Below, piece by piece: positions 33,161 through 41,167 of a DNA stretch of 64,000 nt. The DNA is from Selenomonadales bacterium (GTDB taxonomy: Bacteria; Bacillota; Negativicutes; Sporomusales; UBA7701). The stretch spans positions 1 to 64,000 of the forward strand of contig JAHDOI010000019.1 in NCBI GenBank assembly GCA_018434945.1, read 5' to 3'. Position 1 is the first letter of the stretch; each line of letters opens with the position of its first letter. The notes beneath the pieces were generated by a model. It did no database searches. It was given only the letters and a program-made list of their open reading frames with translations, and had not been told where the DNA came from. Position numbers and translations under genes: made by a program.

Positions 33161-34226
33161 ATGCTGAAATCTGTCCGCAAATGGTTCGGAAAAGCCGCGC
33201 AGCCAAAATTGCGCATCACCTGCCTGCAGGTCGAAGTCTCGACCGCCTGCCAACTGTCGTGCTGCTATTGTCCGCGCACGGTCATGGCCACCGGCTGGCG
33301 GAGCGCCGTCATGCCCTGGGAACTTTACGAGCGCCGGCTCGCCCCCCCACTTCGCCGCCTTCGAGATGGTCTTCCTCCAGGGGTGGGGCGAACCGCTCAC
33401 CAACCCCCGCTTCTGGGACATGGTCGCGCTGGCCAAAAAAGCCGGCCGCCAGGTCGGCTTCATCACAAACGCCCTGCTCTTCGGACCGCGCGAAACCGAA
33501 CTGGCCTGCGAACTCGACGTCGACCTCGTCTGCTTCACCTTCACCGGGGCGACGGCCGCCACCCACGAACATCACCGCGCCGGAGCCGATTTCGCCGCCC
33601 TGACCGGCAGCATCGCCGCCCTGGCCGCCCGTAAGGCGGCCAAAAGCCTCAGCCGGCCCGTTATCGGCGTATCCTACACCATGACCCGCGGCAACATCGC
33701 GGAACTGCCCGAAGCCGTACGCCTGGCATCCTCCCTGGGCGCCGGACAATTCACCGCCAACCACCTCGACTGCATCCCCGCCCTCGCGCTGGAAAACGAT
33801 ACTGTATTCCTCAACCCCCGCCCGGAGGACGCCGGCCACGTCGCCGCCGCCGCGCGCCAGGCGGCCGCCGCCGAGATCTTCTTCCGCGCCGAGCCCCCCA
33901 ATCTTGGCGGCGAAATACTTGTCTGCGAAGCCAACCCGCTCCATACCACGCTGTTCGTCAAGGTGGACGGCACCGTCGTGCCGTGCCACCAGATGGCGCT
34001 GCCCCGGGACATCGTCGGCAGCCTCTGGTTCCGGGGATCGCCCTGCGGATACAGCCCCGTCGTACTCGGCAATGTCGCCGACACCCCGCTGCCCGAGCTT
34101 CTCGCCGCTCAACAGGCGCAGGGCATATTCGACTGCTTCGAGCATCGGGCCAATTACGGCCTCGACCGCCCCATACCCGAGGCGCCACCCATATGCAAAG
34201 TATGCTATAAGCTATACGGCGCATAA
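33161..34226 (+). pseudogene. Radical SAM protein gene with a frameshift in a C7 tract
   Basis: The first segment, from ATG 33161 (AAGGAG upstream), reads LRITCLQVEVSTACQLSCCY with the iron-sulfur CxxxCxxC motif (CQLSCCYC) and goes out of frame after YERRLAP. The correct continuation (FEMVFLQGWGEPLTNPRFWD) is in another frame, entered if the run of seven C at about 33343-33349 were six. The rest is intact to 34226: FITNALLFGPRETELACELD, VDGTVVPCHQMALPRDIVGS and a C-terminal CKVCYKLYG, a SPASM-like cysteine region. Restored, it would be a single protein of about 354 residues. The shift could be genuine decay, a slippage switch or a sequencing error. No peptide substrate gene is visible nearby. 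Confidence 0.8.
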
Positions 34227-34229
34227 AAA

Positions 34230-34256
34230 AAGGCTGCGGCACAGCCCGGCAGCCTT
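34230..34256 (+). terminator. Terminator after the radical SAM gene
   Basis: AAGGCTGC and GCAGCCTT with an 11-base loop, followed by GGCTTTATTT. Confidence 0.65.
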
Positions 34257-34303
34257 GGCTTTATTTACGATATCCTGACCGTGGCGCCGGCCTCCCGCAA
34301 AAT

Positions 34304-34333
34304 ACTTAGCAGGCCCTGACGGTCCTGCTAAGT
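34304..34333 (-). terminator. Terminator of the small membrane protein pair
   Basis: Arms ACTTAGCAGG and CCTGCTAAGT with a 10-base loop, followed by ATTTTG on the minus strand. It includes the stop codon of the 66-residue gene. Confidence 0.7.
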
Positions 34334-34528
34334 CAACCGGCGCTTTCTGCGCCAGGCGCCGTACAGGCGCCTTATCGTGTTATCCGTCCCCCTGAGCCGC
34401 GGCGCGGACACTTCCTCACCCCGCCTTTCCCGGAAACCCAGAGCGACGTAACCCGCCGCGACAACCCCGAGAAGGAAACCCGTTCCCAGGCCAATCGAAA
34501 ATACCCTAAGAAACTCCGCATCCGTCAC
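34328..34528 (-). CDS. Small membrane protein (66 residues)
   Basis: GTG start at 34528 with GGGGAGGG upstream. One membrane segment (FSIGLGTGFLLGVVAAGYVALGF shortened: residues 10-32) and a basic C-terminus (RLYGAWRRKRRLT). No family known. 18 bp after a second small membrane-protein gene. Confidence 0.65.
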   Translation of the reverse strand: MTDAEFLRVFSIGLGTGFLLGVVAAGYVALGFRERRGEEVSAPRLRGTDNTIRRLYGAWRRKRRLT

Positions 34529-34546
34529 AAACGTCCCTCCCCGCCT

Positions 34547-34762
34547 TCAGCGCCCGCCCCTGCGTTCGCGCTCGCGGAAATAACGAAAAGCCGCCACCTT
34601 CATCTGAGCGGCCCGGCCATGCCGGCGCCGCGAAACCAGCCATGCATACCCGCCCGTCACGAGCGCCGCCGCCACAACCGCATATAACAGCGCCTCGCCT
34701 GTCTTATTCCCGGGCAGGCCTGTCCACCACCTCAGCAACTCGCCATATAAATAATCCAGCAT
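34547..34762 (-). CDS. Small membrane protein (71 residues)
   Basis: ATG 34762 behind GGATGAGG. One membrane segment (ALLYAVVAAALVTGGYAWLV) followed by a basic cytoplasmic tail (SRRRHGRAAQMKVAAFRYFR). No family known. First of a two-gene transcript. Confidence 0.65.
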   Translation of the reverse strand: MLDYLYGELLRWWTGLPGNKTGEALLYAVVAAALVTGGYAWLVSRRRHGRAAQMKVAAFRYFRERERRGGR

Positions 34763-34863
34763 AATGCCCTCATCCTTTGCCGGTCTTTTCCAAATTGTAT
34801 CATAATTTACATATATTTACAATATGAAATACCAATTTTGCTTCCCTGTCCTGATAAACCGGA

Positions 34864-34907
34864 ACACGAAAAAGGCTCCCTGTATCAACAGGGAGCCTTT
34901 TTCGTGT
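34864..34907 (-). terminator. Terminator of the tRNA operon
   Basis: Arms ACACGAAAAAGGCTCCCTG and its complement with a 6-base loop; the minus strand reads into a T-rich arm. It lies 9 bp after tRNA-Trp. Confidence 0.88.
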
Positions 34908-34916
34908 GTTTGATGG

Positions 34917-34992
34917 TGGCAGGGGCAGTAGGACTTGAACCCACAACCAACGGTTTTGGAGACCGCTACTCTACCAATTGAGCTATACCCCT
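34917..34992 (-). tRNA. tRNA-Trp (anticodon CCA)
   Basis: 76 nt cloverleaf on the minus strand. Acceptor AGGGGTA pairs with TGCCCCT, the D-loop holds AGCTCAATTGGTAGAG, the anticodon loop is TCTCCAAAA, the T-loop GGTTCAAGT is present and CCA is encoded. Last tRNA of the operon. Confidence 0.96.
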
Positions 34993-34997
34993 ATGAA

Positions 34998-35072
34998 TGG
35001 AGCGGAAAACGAGATTCGAACTCGCGACCCTCGCCTTGGCAAGGCGATGCTCTACCACTGAGCTACTTCCGC
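34998..35072 (-). tRNA. tRNA-Gly (anticodon GCC)
   Basis: 75 nt on the minus strand: acceptor GCGGAAG/TTTCCGC, D-arm AGCTCAGTGGTAGAGC, anticodon loop CTTGCCAAG, T-arm AGTTCGAATCT, CCA encoded. Middle gene of three. Confidence 0.96.
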
Positions 35073-35075
35073 AAA

Positions 35076-35152
35076 TGGCGACCCCGAACGGATTTGAACC
35101 GTCGATCTCCGCCGTGACAGGGCGGCATGTTAGACCACTACACCACGGGGCC
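35076..35152 (-). tRNA. tRNA-Asp (anticodon GTC)
   Basis: 77 nt on the minus strand: acceptor GGCCCCG/CGGGGTC, D-arm GTGTAGTGGTCTAACA, anticodon loop CCTGTCACG, T-arm GGTTCAAATCC, CCA encoded. First gene of the Asp-Gly-Trp operon. Confidence 0.96.
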
Positions 35153-35164
35153 CTGAGGTTTCTT

Positions 35165-35193
35165 ATATTACCATGCTTCCCGCTGTTTTTCAA
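35165..35193 (-). promoter_or_regulatory. Promoter of the tRNA operon
   Basis: Minus strand TTGAAA (35193-35188), 17 bp spacer, TAATAT (35170-35165), placing the start about 7 nt before tRNA-Asp. Confidence 0.75.
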
Positions 35194-35512
35194 CCCCTGG
35201 CACGGCTAATATTCCGCGTTTATTTCTGCCTTTCTCCTGCGCGCACGGCAAACGACGGGTTTACACCGCATTATCGTCTTCCGCCCAATTCCGGACTTCC
35301 CCACCGCGCTCCCCCCAGCTGGCACCTATGCGCAGTCTCGAAAACAAGTAACCGGCCGGAAAACCGCCATCCTACCCCTCTTTTGCCAAGGGGGGTGTTT
35401 GTCCCTTACACCTCCGAAACGGAACAGCCCGAAAACTTTTGTCGGGAATATATGGTAATTTTTGTAAATTAGTGATAATATAATTACACAACCCGGAAGG
35501 AGCTGGTGGCTG
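35194..35512. other. Intergenic stretch without a recognised gene
   Basis: 319 bp between the tRNA promoter and a 21-codon frame. It becomes AT-rich near 35450-35490, with a TATAAT at about 35479-35484 that may serve the small genes downstream. I see no conserved frame, repeat or RNA in the rest. Confidence 0.5.
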
Positions 35513-35578
35513 ATGATGTATTGGTACGTGGTATTCTGCGGCGTCCTGTTCGCCATCGCGATGCGTCATGCGCGCTGA
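35513..35578 (+). CDS. 21-residue membrane peptide
   Basis: ATG 35513 follows AAGGAG by 10 nt. The peptide is almost wholly hydrophobic (MYWYVVFCGVLFAIAMRHAR), one membrane span with a basic end. Its stop overlaps the start of the next gene, suggesting coupling. Too short for family assignment, so it remains a candidate. Confidence 0.4.
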   Translation: MMYWYVVFCGVLFAIAMRHAR

Positions 35579-35768
35579 TATCGGTTCGCCCGCCGTCGGC
35601 CAAGAAACGGCTCTGCGCGAGCTGCTGCTCGCCGCCGACCGTCTCTCCGCCCTTACGAACGACTGGTACCCTGACGAATACCGTTACATATCCGCCGACC
35701 TCTTCTCAGTCCTGCTCGAACTGCAGCTCGCCGCCAGGAAGATAGCCCCCGGCCGCTCCGGCCGTTGA
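35568..35768 (+). CDS. Small helical hypothetical protein
   Basis: 66 residues from ATG 35568, overlapping the preceding peptide by 11 bp. Helical and acidic: VGQETALRELLLAADRLSAL, YPDEYRYISADLFSVLLELQ. No family known. Expression probably depends on the upstream peptide's Shine-Dalgarno site. Confidence 0.55.
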   Translation: MRADIGSPAVGQETALRELLLAADRLSALTNDWYPDEYRYISADLFSVLLELQLAARKIAPGRSGR

Positions 35769-35898
35769 TACAGGCCGCGCCCCCGACGAATCCGTCTGAA
35801 ATACGGAAGCCGGCGCGGCTCGCATATTTTTACTTGCCAATGCCCTCCTGGCGATGTAAGATAGTGACAATAACCGAAACACAGCACCCGGAGGGACC

Positions 35899-36312
35899 AT
35901 GGACAGCATCGGCATTAGGCAATTCAGCATCGACGATTACGACCGGGCCGTCGAGATCTGGCAACAGGCAGGTCTCGCAGTTAGACCCGGCGACGATAAA
36001 GCCTCGATAATCCGCACGCTCGAGCACAATCCCGGCCTCTTCCTCGTCGCCTGCGCCGGCGGCGAAATCATCGGCACCGCCATCGGCACCTACGACGGCC
36101 GCCGCGGCCACCTCTACCACCTCGCCGTCCTGCCCGCCTACCAGGGCCGGGGCATCGGCCGCCGCCTCATCGATGAGATCGGCCAGCGCCTCGCCGCCCT
36201 CGGCTGCCCCCAGCTCAACCTCTCCGTCAACCTCGACAACACCGCCGCCGTCAAATTCTACGAAGCCATCGGCTTCGAAACCCGCGGCCTGCAAATGGGC
36301 AAAACGCTGTAA
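35899..36312 (+). CDS. GNAT acetyltransferase (YpeA-like)
   Basis: 137 residues. Acetyl-CoA motif LAVLPAYQGRGIGRRLIDEI, then LNLSVNLDNTAAVKFYEAIG, the classic end of single-domain GNAT proteins. IRQFSIDDYDRAVEIWQQAG opens it. The substrate is unknown. Monocistronic with its own terminator. Confidence 0.92.
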   Translation: MDSIGIRQFSIDDYDRAVEIWQQAGLAVRPGDDKASIIRTLEHNPGLFLVACAGGEIIGTAIGTYDGRRGHLYHLAVLPAYQGRGIGRRLIDEIGQRLAALGCPQLNLSVNLDNTAAVKFYEAIGFETRGLQMGKTL

Positions 36313-36315
36313 AAA

Positions 36316-36351
36316 AGCCGGAACCCGACGCCAATACGCGTCGGGCTTTTC
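36316..36351 (+). terminator. Terminator after the GNAT gene
   Basis: Stem AAGCC...CCCGACGC with GCGTCGGGCTT, followed by TTCTATTCT. Confidence 0.78.
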
Positions 36352-36439
36352 TATTCTCGGACGTTCCTATCGCTCCGGTCTGCAGACACGGGCTCGTTAA
36401 AGATCCCGTCAGAATATCCCGCCCCATGCAAAATATCCC

Positions 36440-36474
36440 TTGCATTTTATAGACGACCGGTCTAATATATAATC
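36440..36474 (+). promoter_or_regulatory. TetR-gene promoter and operator
   Basis: TTGCAT (36440-36445), 17 bp spacer, TAATAT (36463-36468). The spacer holds AGACGACCGGTCT (36451-36463), a core also found before the nitroreductase gene. The predicted start point coincides with the ATG at 36475, and no Shine-Dalgarno site is present, pointing to a leaderless mRNA. Confidence 0.6.
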
Positions 36475-37065
36475 ATGGATAAGCAAGACGTTCGCCTCCA
36501 CCTCATCGAAACCGGCGCCAAAGCCTTCATGGCCAAAGGGTACCACGCCGTCGGCCTCAAGGAAATCCTCGCCGACGCCGAGGTGCCCAAAGGCTCCTTC
36601 TATTACTACTTCCGCTCCAAGGAAGACTTCTGCGTCGCCATCATCGACCACTACATCCGCCTGTACGCCGAAAGGCACCTCGCCGTCCTGGGGGACCGCG
36701 CCCGGCCGGCCCGGGGCCGCCTCCTCGCCTTCTTCGCCCAGGAAAAAAAATACTTCCGCGAAAAACAGTGCCAACACGGCTGCCTGCTCGCCAAACTCGC
36801 CCTCGAAATGGCCCTGCTCAGCGAACCCGTCCGCGCCGAACTCCAGCGCGGCATGAACGGCTGGATACGCACCGTCGCCGCCTGCCTAGCCGAAGGAGAG
36901 GCCGCCGGCGAATTCACCCTCTTCCGCCCCCCCGCCGTCATGGCCGAATTCCTCTACGCCGCCTGGGCGGGCGCCATCACCCGCATGCAGGCCACCCAGT
37001 CGCTGGAGCCCCTCGACATCTTCATATCCTTCGCCGCCCGCGAGCTTGGCGGCCAATCCCACTAA
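36475..37065 (+). CDS. TetR-family transcriptional regulator
   Basis: 196 residues. N-terminal helix-turn-helix: LHLIETGAKAFMAKGYHAVG, LKEILADAEVPKGSFYYYFR, SKEDFCVAIIDHYIRLYAER. The C-terminal domain (EKQCQHGCLLAKLALEMALL, FLYAAWAGAITRMQATQSLE) belongs to the AcuR/NemR-like subgroup, which senses electrophiles or quinones. It probably represses itself and the ferredoxin-nitroreductase gene, since both have the GACCGGTCTA core upstream. Confidence 0.9.
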   Translation: MDKQDVRLHLIETGAKAFMAKGYHAVGLKEILADAEVPKGSFYYYFRSKEDFCVAIIDHYIRLYAERHLAVLGDRARPARGRLLAFFAQEKKYFREKQCQHGCLLAKLALEMALLSEPVRAELQRGMNGWIRTVAACLAEGEAAGEFTLFRPPAVMAEFLYAAWAGAITRMQATQSLEPLDIFISFAARELGGQSH

Positions 37066-37077
37066 TCCGCTTAGCCC

Positions 37078-37117
37078 ATAGTCGACCGGTCTATTATAGA
37101 CTGGTGTCGCATATAAT
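37078..37117 (+). promoter_or_regulatory. Nitroreductase-gene control region with TetR half-sites
   Basis: GTCGACCGGTCTA (37081-37093) repeats the core found before the TetR gene, and AGACTGGTGTCG (37099-37110) looks like a degenerate second copy. A TATAAT -10 follows at 37112-37117. The Shine-Dalgarno AAGGAG precedes the ATG at 37148. Confidence 0.6.
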
Positions 37118-37147
37118 ACAAAAACTTCTAAGGAGAGTGTTGTCAAT

Positions 37148-37948
37148 ATGTTCACCGTCTCCCCCGCCTGCGTCAAATGCGGCATCTGCGCCGCGGTATG
37201 CCCCATCGGCATAATCGGCATGGACGAAGCCGGCCCCAAACTGCTGAGCAAAGACGCCTGCATCCGCTGCGGCCACTGTGTAGCCTCCTGCCCCCACGCG
37301 GCCCTCGACCACAGCCTCGCCCCCCTCGCTGCCCAGGCACCCCTAGGCGACTTCCCCGTCCTCGACGCCGACACCGCCGCCCGCTTCCTGCGTTCCCGCC
37401 GCTCCATCCGCCGCTACAAGCCCGATTCCGTCCCTAAAGAAACCCTCCTCAAACTCCTCGACATCGCCCGCTTCGCCCCCACCGGCGGCAACACCCAGGG
37501 CCTCTCCTACCTCGTCGTCAGCGACCGTTCCCTGCTCCGCAAGCTCAGCGACGCCACCCTCGACTGGATGGAGGAGCAGATCGCTGCCGGCGTCGCCTGG
37601 ATCAAGCCTTACTCCCACGTTGTCCGGCGCTACCGTCAGGGCGGTCCCGACATCTTCCGCGACGCCCCCCACCTCATTGTCGCCTACGCCCCCAAAAATT
37701 TCCCCATCGGCGAAAAGAACACCCGCTACTCTCTCGCCTACGCCGAACTCTACGCCCCCTCCCTCGGCCTCGGCACCTGCTGGTCGGGTTTCTTCGAAAT
37801 GTGCGCCTTCGCCGGCTACCCCCCAATCTACGACCTGCTCGCCGTTCCCGAAAACATGGCCATTACCGGCGCCATCTTCTGCGGCTATCCGGTATACCGC
37901 TACCACCGCCTCGTCGACCGCAACCCCCTCGCCGTCGACTGGCGATAG
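37148..37948 (+). CDS. Nitroreductase with N-terminal 2[4Fe-4S] ferredoxin domain
   Basis: 266 residues. Two 4Fe-4S motifs: CVKCGICAAVCPIGII and CIRCGHCVASCPH. A nitroreductase domain follows: FLRSRRSIRRYKPDSVPKET, DIARFAPTGGNTQGLSYLVV, YAELYAPSLGLGTCWSGFFE and ITGAIFCGYPVYRYHRL. It would pass electrons from the clusters to FMN and reduce nitro compounds, quinones or similar electrophiles in the cytoplasm. Expression is probably released by the adjacent TetR regulator when such compounds bind it. Confidence 0.93.
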   Translation: MFTVSPACVKCGICAAVCPIGIIGMDEAGPKLLSKDACIRCGHCVASCPHAALDHSLAPLAAQAPLGDFPVLDADTAARFLRSRRSIRRYKPDSVPKETLLKLLDIARFAPTGGNTQGLSYLVVSDRSLLRKLSDATLDWMEEQIAAGVAWIKPYSHVVRRYRQGGPDIFRDAPHLIVAYAPKNFPIGEKNTRYSLAYAELYAPSLGLGTCWSGFFEMCAFAGYPPIYDLLAVPENMAITGAIFCGYPVYRYHRLVDRNPLAVDWR

Positions 37949-37973
37949 CAGATTCCCCCATACGCCCCTCCAC

Positions 37974-38005
37974 GAAGAAAACAGCCCGCACAGGCTGTTT
38001 TCTTC
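37974..38005. terminator. Bidirectional terminator
   Basis: GAAGAAAACAGCC, 6-base loop, GGCTGTTTTCTTC, between convergent genes. Confidence 0.88.
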
Positions 38006-38016
38006 GCTTATATGCC

Positions 38017-38658
38017 TTACAGTCTTATCCCCACCCCGGCGGCGCCGAAGCCCTTCATCACGGTAGTGCTGTCGGTCGACCCCTTTAGACGCTTGTAGCT
38101 CATATCCAGGAACATATCGCCCTCCAGCGCGAACGCCGTTCCGATCACAAAATCCTCCACCCTGTCGCCGCGCAGATAAGTGGCATACGCACTGTACTTG
38201 TCGCCGCCGCCGAACTCGTACCGCAGCGCCAGCCCGTATACCAGGCCGCGGATCTTGTCCGTCGCCGTACCGGTCGCCGTCGCCTGCCGGCCGTTCAGAT
38301 TGCGGTATCCCGCCAGTACGCCGACATGCCGCGAAAGGGAATACTGCAGCCCGTAATCGGTGTAGCTCGTCTCCAGCCTCGTCGTCTCGCCGCTCACCGG
38401 GTCCGGCAGCGTCTTGCCCATCGTGCCGTAATTGGCGAAAACGGCGGTCTTCTTGCCGACGCCGACCGTCATATAGCCTTCGTAAAACTTGAACGTGTCG
38501 CCCCAATCGCCGTCGATGTTGCTAGTCCGGTCCAGGTTATACAGCGACAGCCCTACGGTCGCCTGTCCCTCCCGGATGCCCGGTTCGGGAACGGCGGAGA
38601 AAGCGGTGGCGGAAATAGCGGCCAGCAAACCGACGGTTATCAGCAGCGTCCTTTTCAT
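38017..38658 (-). CDS. Probable outer-membrane beta-barrel protein
   Basis: 213 residues from ATG 38658 (GGAGGG upstream). A clear signal peptide (KRTLLITVGLLAAISATAFS) is followed by alternating hydrophobic/polar strands rich in aromatic residues: ATVGLSLYNLDRTS, DYGLQYSLSRHVGVLAGYRN, LRYEFGGGDKYSAYATYLRG. The last strand ends in Leu rather than Phe. No other membrane helix is present. It fits an eight-to-ten-strand barrel of a diderm envelope. The function is unknown. Confidence 0.75.
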   Translation of the reverse strand: MKRTLLITVGLLAAISATAFSAVPEPGIREGQATVGLSLYNLDRTSNIDGDWGDTFKFYEGYMTVGVGKKTAVFANYGTMGKTLPDPVSGETTRLETSYTDYGLQYSLSRHVGVLAGYRNLNGRQATATGTATDKIRGLVYGLALRYEFGGGDKYSAYATYLRGDRVEDFVIGTAFALEGDMFLDMSYKRLKGSTDSTTVMKGFGAAGVGIRL

Positions 38659-38800
38659 GCAAGCCCTCCAGGGATGTTGATACAATGATTATACACCGCC
38701 CCTTAGGGATCTGCACGAAAAACAATAATTTTATGTAAAATAAAAACGGATGAATAACTTCACTATCCACCCGCCACCAGCATTATTCTAATTTACATAG

Positions 38801-39373
38801 TTACTTGCCTGTCCGGCCACGTTTTGTGATCGGCACCCCGGCCCGGCAAAGCGGACAAGCGTCTGGCTGGTATGTAGGCACCTCCAGCTTCAGCAGCGCC
38901 TCCGTCCTAACCCCGAAGTCGGCCTTGCCGCCGCTGCGGTCGACCAGCAGCGCCACCCCGGCAACCTCGCCGCCCTGCTCCTTCACCACCTCCAGCACCT
39001 CGTGCACCGAGCCGCCGGTCGTGACGATATCCTCCACCACCAGCACCTTCTCGCCGGGAGCGATGGTAAAACCGCGCCTGAGCGTCATCCTGCCGTTCTC
39101 CCGTTCGGTGAAAATAGCGCGCGTCCCGAGATTTTTGCCCACCTCGTGGGCAAGGATGATGCCGCCCGTGACAGGTCCGACCACCACCTCTATCCCGTCG
39201 CCCCTGAACCTTTCGGCCAGCGCCGCGCAAAGCCTGGCAGTATGTTCCGGCCACTGCAGCACCTGGAACTTCTCCACATACAGCGGGCTGTGCAGACCCG
39301 AGGTAAGCAGAAAATGCCCCTCCAGGATCGCCCCCGTATCGACAAGCAGCTTCCTTACCGCCGCTTCCTCCAT
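38801..39373 (-). CDS. pyrE: Orotate phosphoribosyltransferase
   Basis: 190 residues. It forms OMP from orotate and PRPP. The PRPP motif VLVVEDIVTTGGSVHEVLE is intact; SGLHSPLYVEKFQVLQWPEH and GPVTGGIILAHEVGKNLG are typical of Firmicute PyrE. It starts 1 nt after the pyrF stop behind GGAGGAGG and is the last gene of the pyr operon. Confidence 0.97.
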   Translation of the reverse strand: MEEAAVRKLLVDTGAILEGHFLLTSGLHSPLYVEKFQVLQWPEHTARLCAALAERFRGDGIEVVVGPVTGGIILAHEVGKNLGTRAIFTERENGRMTLRRGFTIAPGEKVLVVEDIVTTGGSVHEVLEVVKEQGGEVAGVALLVDRSGGKADFGVRTEALLKLEVPTYQPDACPLCRAGVPITKRGRTGK

Positions 39374-39374
39374 G

Positions 39375-40091
39375 CTATGCCTCCTCCATTTCCCGCAAAA
39401 TCGCCAGCGCCGCCGTTCGCGGCTCGGGCGCCGCCGTTATCGGCCGTCCCACCACTAGATGGCTGGCCCCGGCCCTTAAAGCCCCGGCAGGCGTAGCCAC
39501 CCGGCTCTGGTCGTTGACCGCGCTGCCGGCCGGCCGCACCCCGGGCGTCACGATGAGGAACTCCGGCCCACACGCCGCACGGATGACCGCCGCCTCCTGC
39601 GGCGACGCCACCACCCCGTCCAGCCCGGCCTCCCTGGCCATCTCCGCCAGCCGGAGCGCCTGGACACCGATCGGCAGAGCGCAGTTCAGCCTCGCCCACT
39701 CCGTATCGTCCATGCTGGTCAGCACCGTAACCGCGATCAGCTTCGGCCTGGGCCGGCCGTTCGTCGCCGCCGCTTCCACCGCCGCCGTCGCAGCCCCTTT
39801 CATCATCGCCAGCCCGCCGGACGCGTGGACATTCACCATCGTCGCCCCCAGCCAGGACAGCACCTTGGCGCTCTGGCTCACCGTGTTGGGGATGTCGTGC
39901 AGTTTCAGGTCGAGGAAGACCTCCTTGCCGGCCGCGCGCAGGAAGCGGACCGCCTCGCCGCCCACGGCGTAGAAAAGCTCCATCCCCACCTTGTAGTGCC
40001 CCACCGCGTCGCCCAGCTCGGCCACGAGCCTTTGAACCTTATCCATATCGGCAAAATCGAGCGCCACAATTAAACGATTATCTAGCTTCAC
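39375..40091 (-). CDS. pyrF: Orotidine 5'-phosphate decarboxylase
   Basis: 238 residues from GTG 40091. It converts OMP to UMP. The catalytic DxKxxD motif is FLDLKLHDIPNTV; LIVALDFADMDKVQRLVAEL opens the barrel and LIVTPGVRPAGSAVNDQSRV ends it with the phosphate-binding loop. Separated from pyrD by a dispersed palindromic repeat (copy C). Confidence 0.97.
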   Translation of the reverse strand: MKLDNRLIVALDFADMDKVQRLVAELGDAVGHYKVGMELFYAVGGEAVRFLRAAGKEVFLDLKLHDIPNTVSQSAKVLSWLGATMVNVHASGGLAMMKGAATAAVEAAATNGRPRPKLIAVTVLTSMDDTEWARLNCALPIGVQALRLAEMAREAGLDGVVASPQEAAVIRAACGPEFLIVTPGVRPAGSAVNDQSRVATPAGALRAGASHLVVGRPITAAPEPRTAALAILREMEEA

Positions 40092-40126
40092 TCACTAACC
40101 CCCTCAACCGTCCGCGTCTTTGCGCA

Positions 40127-40244
40127 GGCCGTTCAGAGCCCCATATGCAAGGCGCACCGGAAACCCGCGCAGCGCCGCGTACTAATTTGCGTACGCAAGC
40201 AAGCGGGTTGAGGAGCAACGCAGCAGAGGGGGCTATCAACGGCC
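40127..40244 (-). repeat. Dispersed palindromic element, copy C
   Basis: 118 bp in the opposite orientation to A, B and D, with ends GGCCGTTCAGAGCCCCATAT and GGGGGCTATCAACGGCC and a central GCGTAC...GCGTACGC. It lies inside the pyr operon between pyrD and pyrF, so its folded RNA would form in the polycistronic transcript. Confidence 0.82.
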
Positions 40245-40258
40245 TGCCTCAGTATAGC

Positions 40259-41167
40259 CTAAATATTTTCGTTCACGCGGCCGACAAGTTCGCTCACGTG
40301 TTTTATGCCGCGCTCCACCAGATAATCCCTGATGCCCTCGGCAATCTCCACACTCGCCCGCGGGTTGACGAAATTGGCGGTACCCACCGCCACAGCGCTC
40401 GCCCCCGCCAGCAGAAACTCGATCGCGTCGTTGGCGGTCATTATGCCGCCCAGGCCGATAACCGGACACTTCACCGCCCGTGCCACCTGCCATACCATCC
40501 TTAAAGCCACCGGCTTGATCGCCGGCCCCGACAGGCCGCCGAGCACGTTGCCCAGCTCCGGCCGCCACCTGCGGATATCGATCGACATCCCCAGCAGCGT
40601 ATTGATGAGCGACACCGCGTCGCTGCCGGCATCCTCGGCCGCCCTGGCGATGCTCACGATATCGGTCACGTTCGGCGACAGCTTTGTTATCACCGGCAGA
40701 GCCGTATTCCTGCGCACCGCCGCCACGACCGCGGCGGCGCTCGCACAGTCGGTGCCGAACGCGATGCCGCCCTCCTTGACGTTCGGGCAGGAGATATTCA
40801 GCTCCAGGCCGGCCACCCCGGGTACGCTCAGGCGCCTCGCCAGCTCGGCGAACTCGTCCGTCGTCGCGCCGGCGATATTGACGATTATCGGCACATCGTA
40901 CGCCGCCAGCCCCGGCAGGATGCGGCTGACGAACTCGTCCACACCCGGATTCTCCAGCCCGATGCAGTTGAGCATCCCGGCCGGCGTCTCGGCGATGCGC
41001 CTTCCCCTGTTGCCGTCGCGCGGCGTCAGCGTCGTCCCCTTGACCACGATCGCGCCGATCTTGTTCAGATCGACGAAATCGGCATACTCCGGACCCGAGC
41101 CGAATGTGCCCGACGCCGTCATCACCGGCGTCTTCATCTTTATGCCCGCAATATCCACCGCCAACAT
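40259..41167 (-). CDS. pyrD: Dihydroorotate dehydrogenase, catalytic subunit (class 1B)
   Basis: 302 residues from ATG 41167, which overlaps the pyrK stop (TGATG). It oxidises dihydroorotate to orotate with FMN. Motifs: [40 protein letters not shown] (active-site loop with Cys), [32 protein letters not shown]. The class 1B assignment follows from the adjoining pyrK electron-transfer subunit. Confidence 0.97.
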   Translation of the reverse strand: MLAVDIAGIKMKTPVMTASGTFGSGPEYADFVDLNKIGAIVVKGTTLTPRDGNRGRRIAETPAGMLNCIGLENPGVDEFVSRILPGLAAYDVPIIVNIAGATTDEFAELARRLSVPGVAGLELNISCPNVKEGGIAFGTDCASAAAVVAAVRRNTALPVITKLSPNVTDIVSIARAAEDAGSDAVSLINTLLGMSIDIRRWRPELGNVLGGLSGPAIKPVALRMVWQVARAVKCPVIGLGGIMTANDAIEFLLAGASAVAVGTANFVNPRASVEIAEGIRDYLVERGIKHVSELVGRVNENI

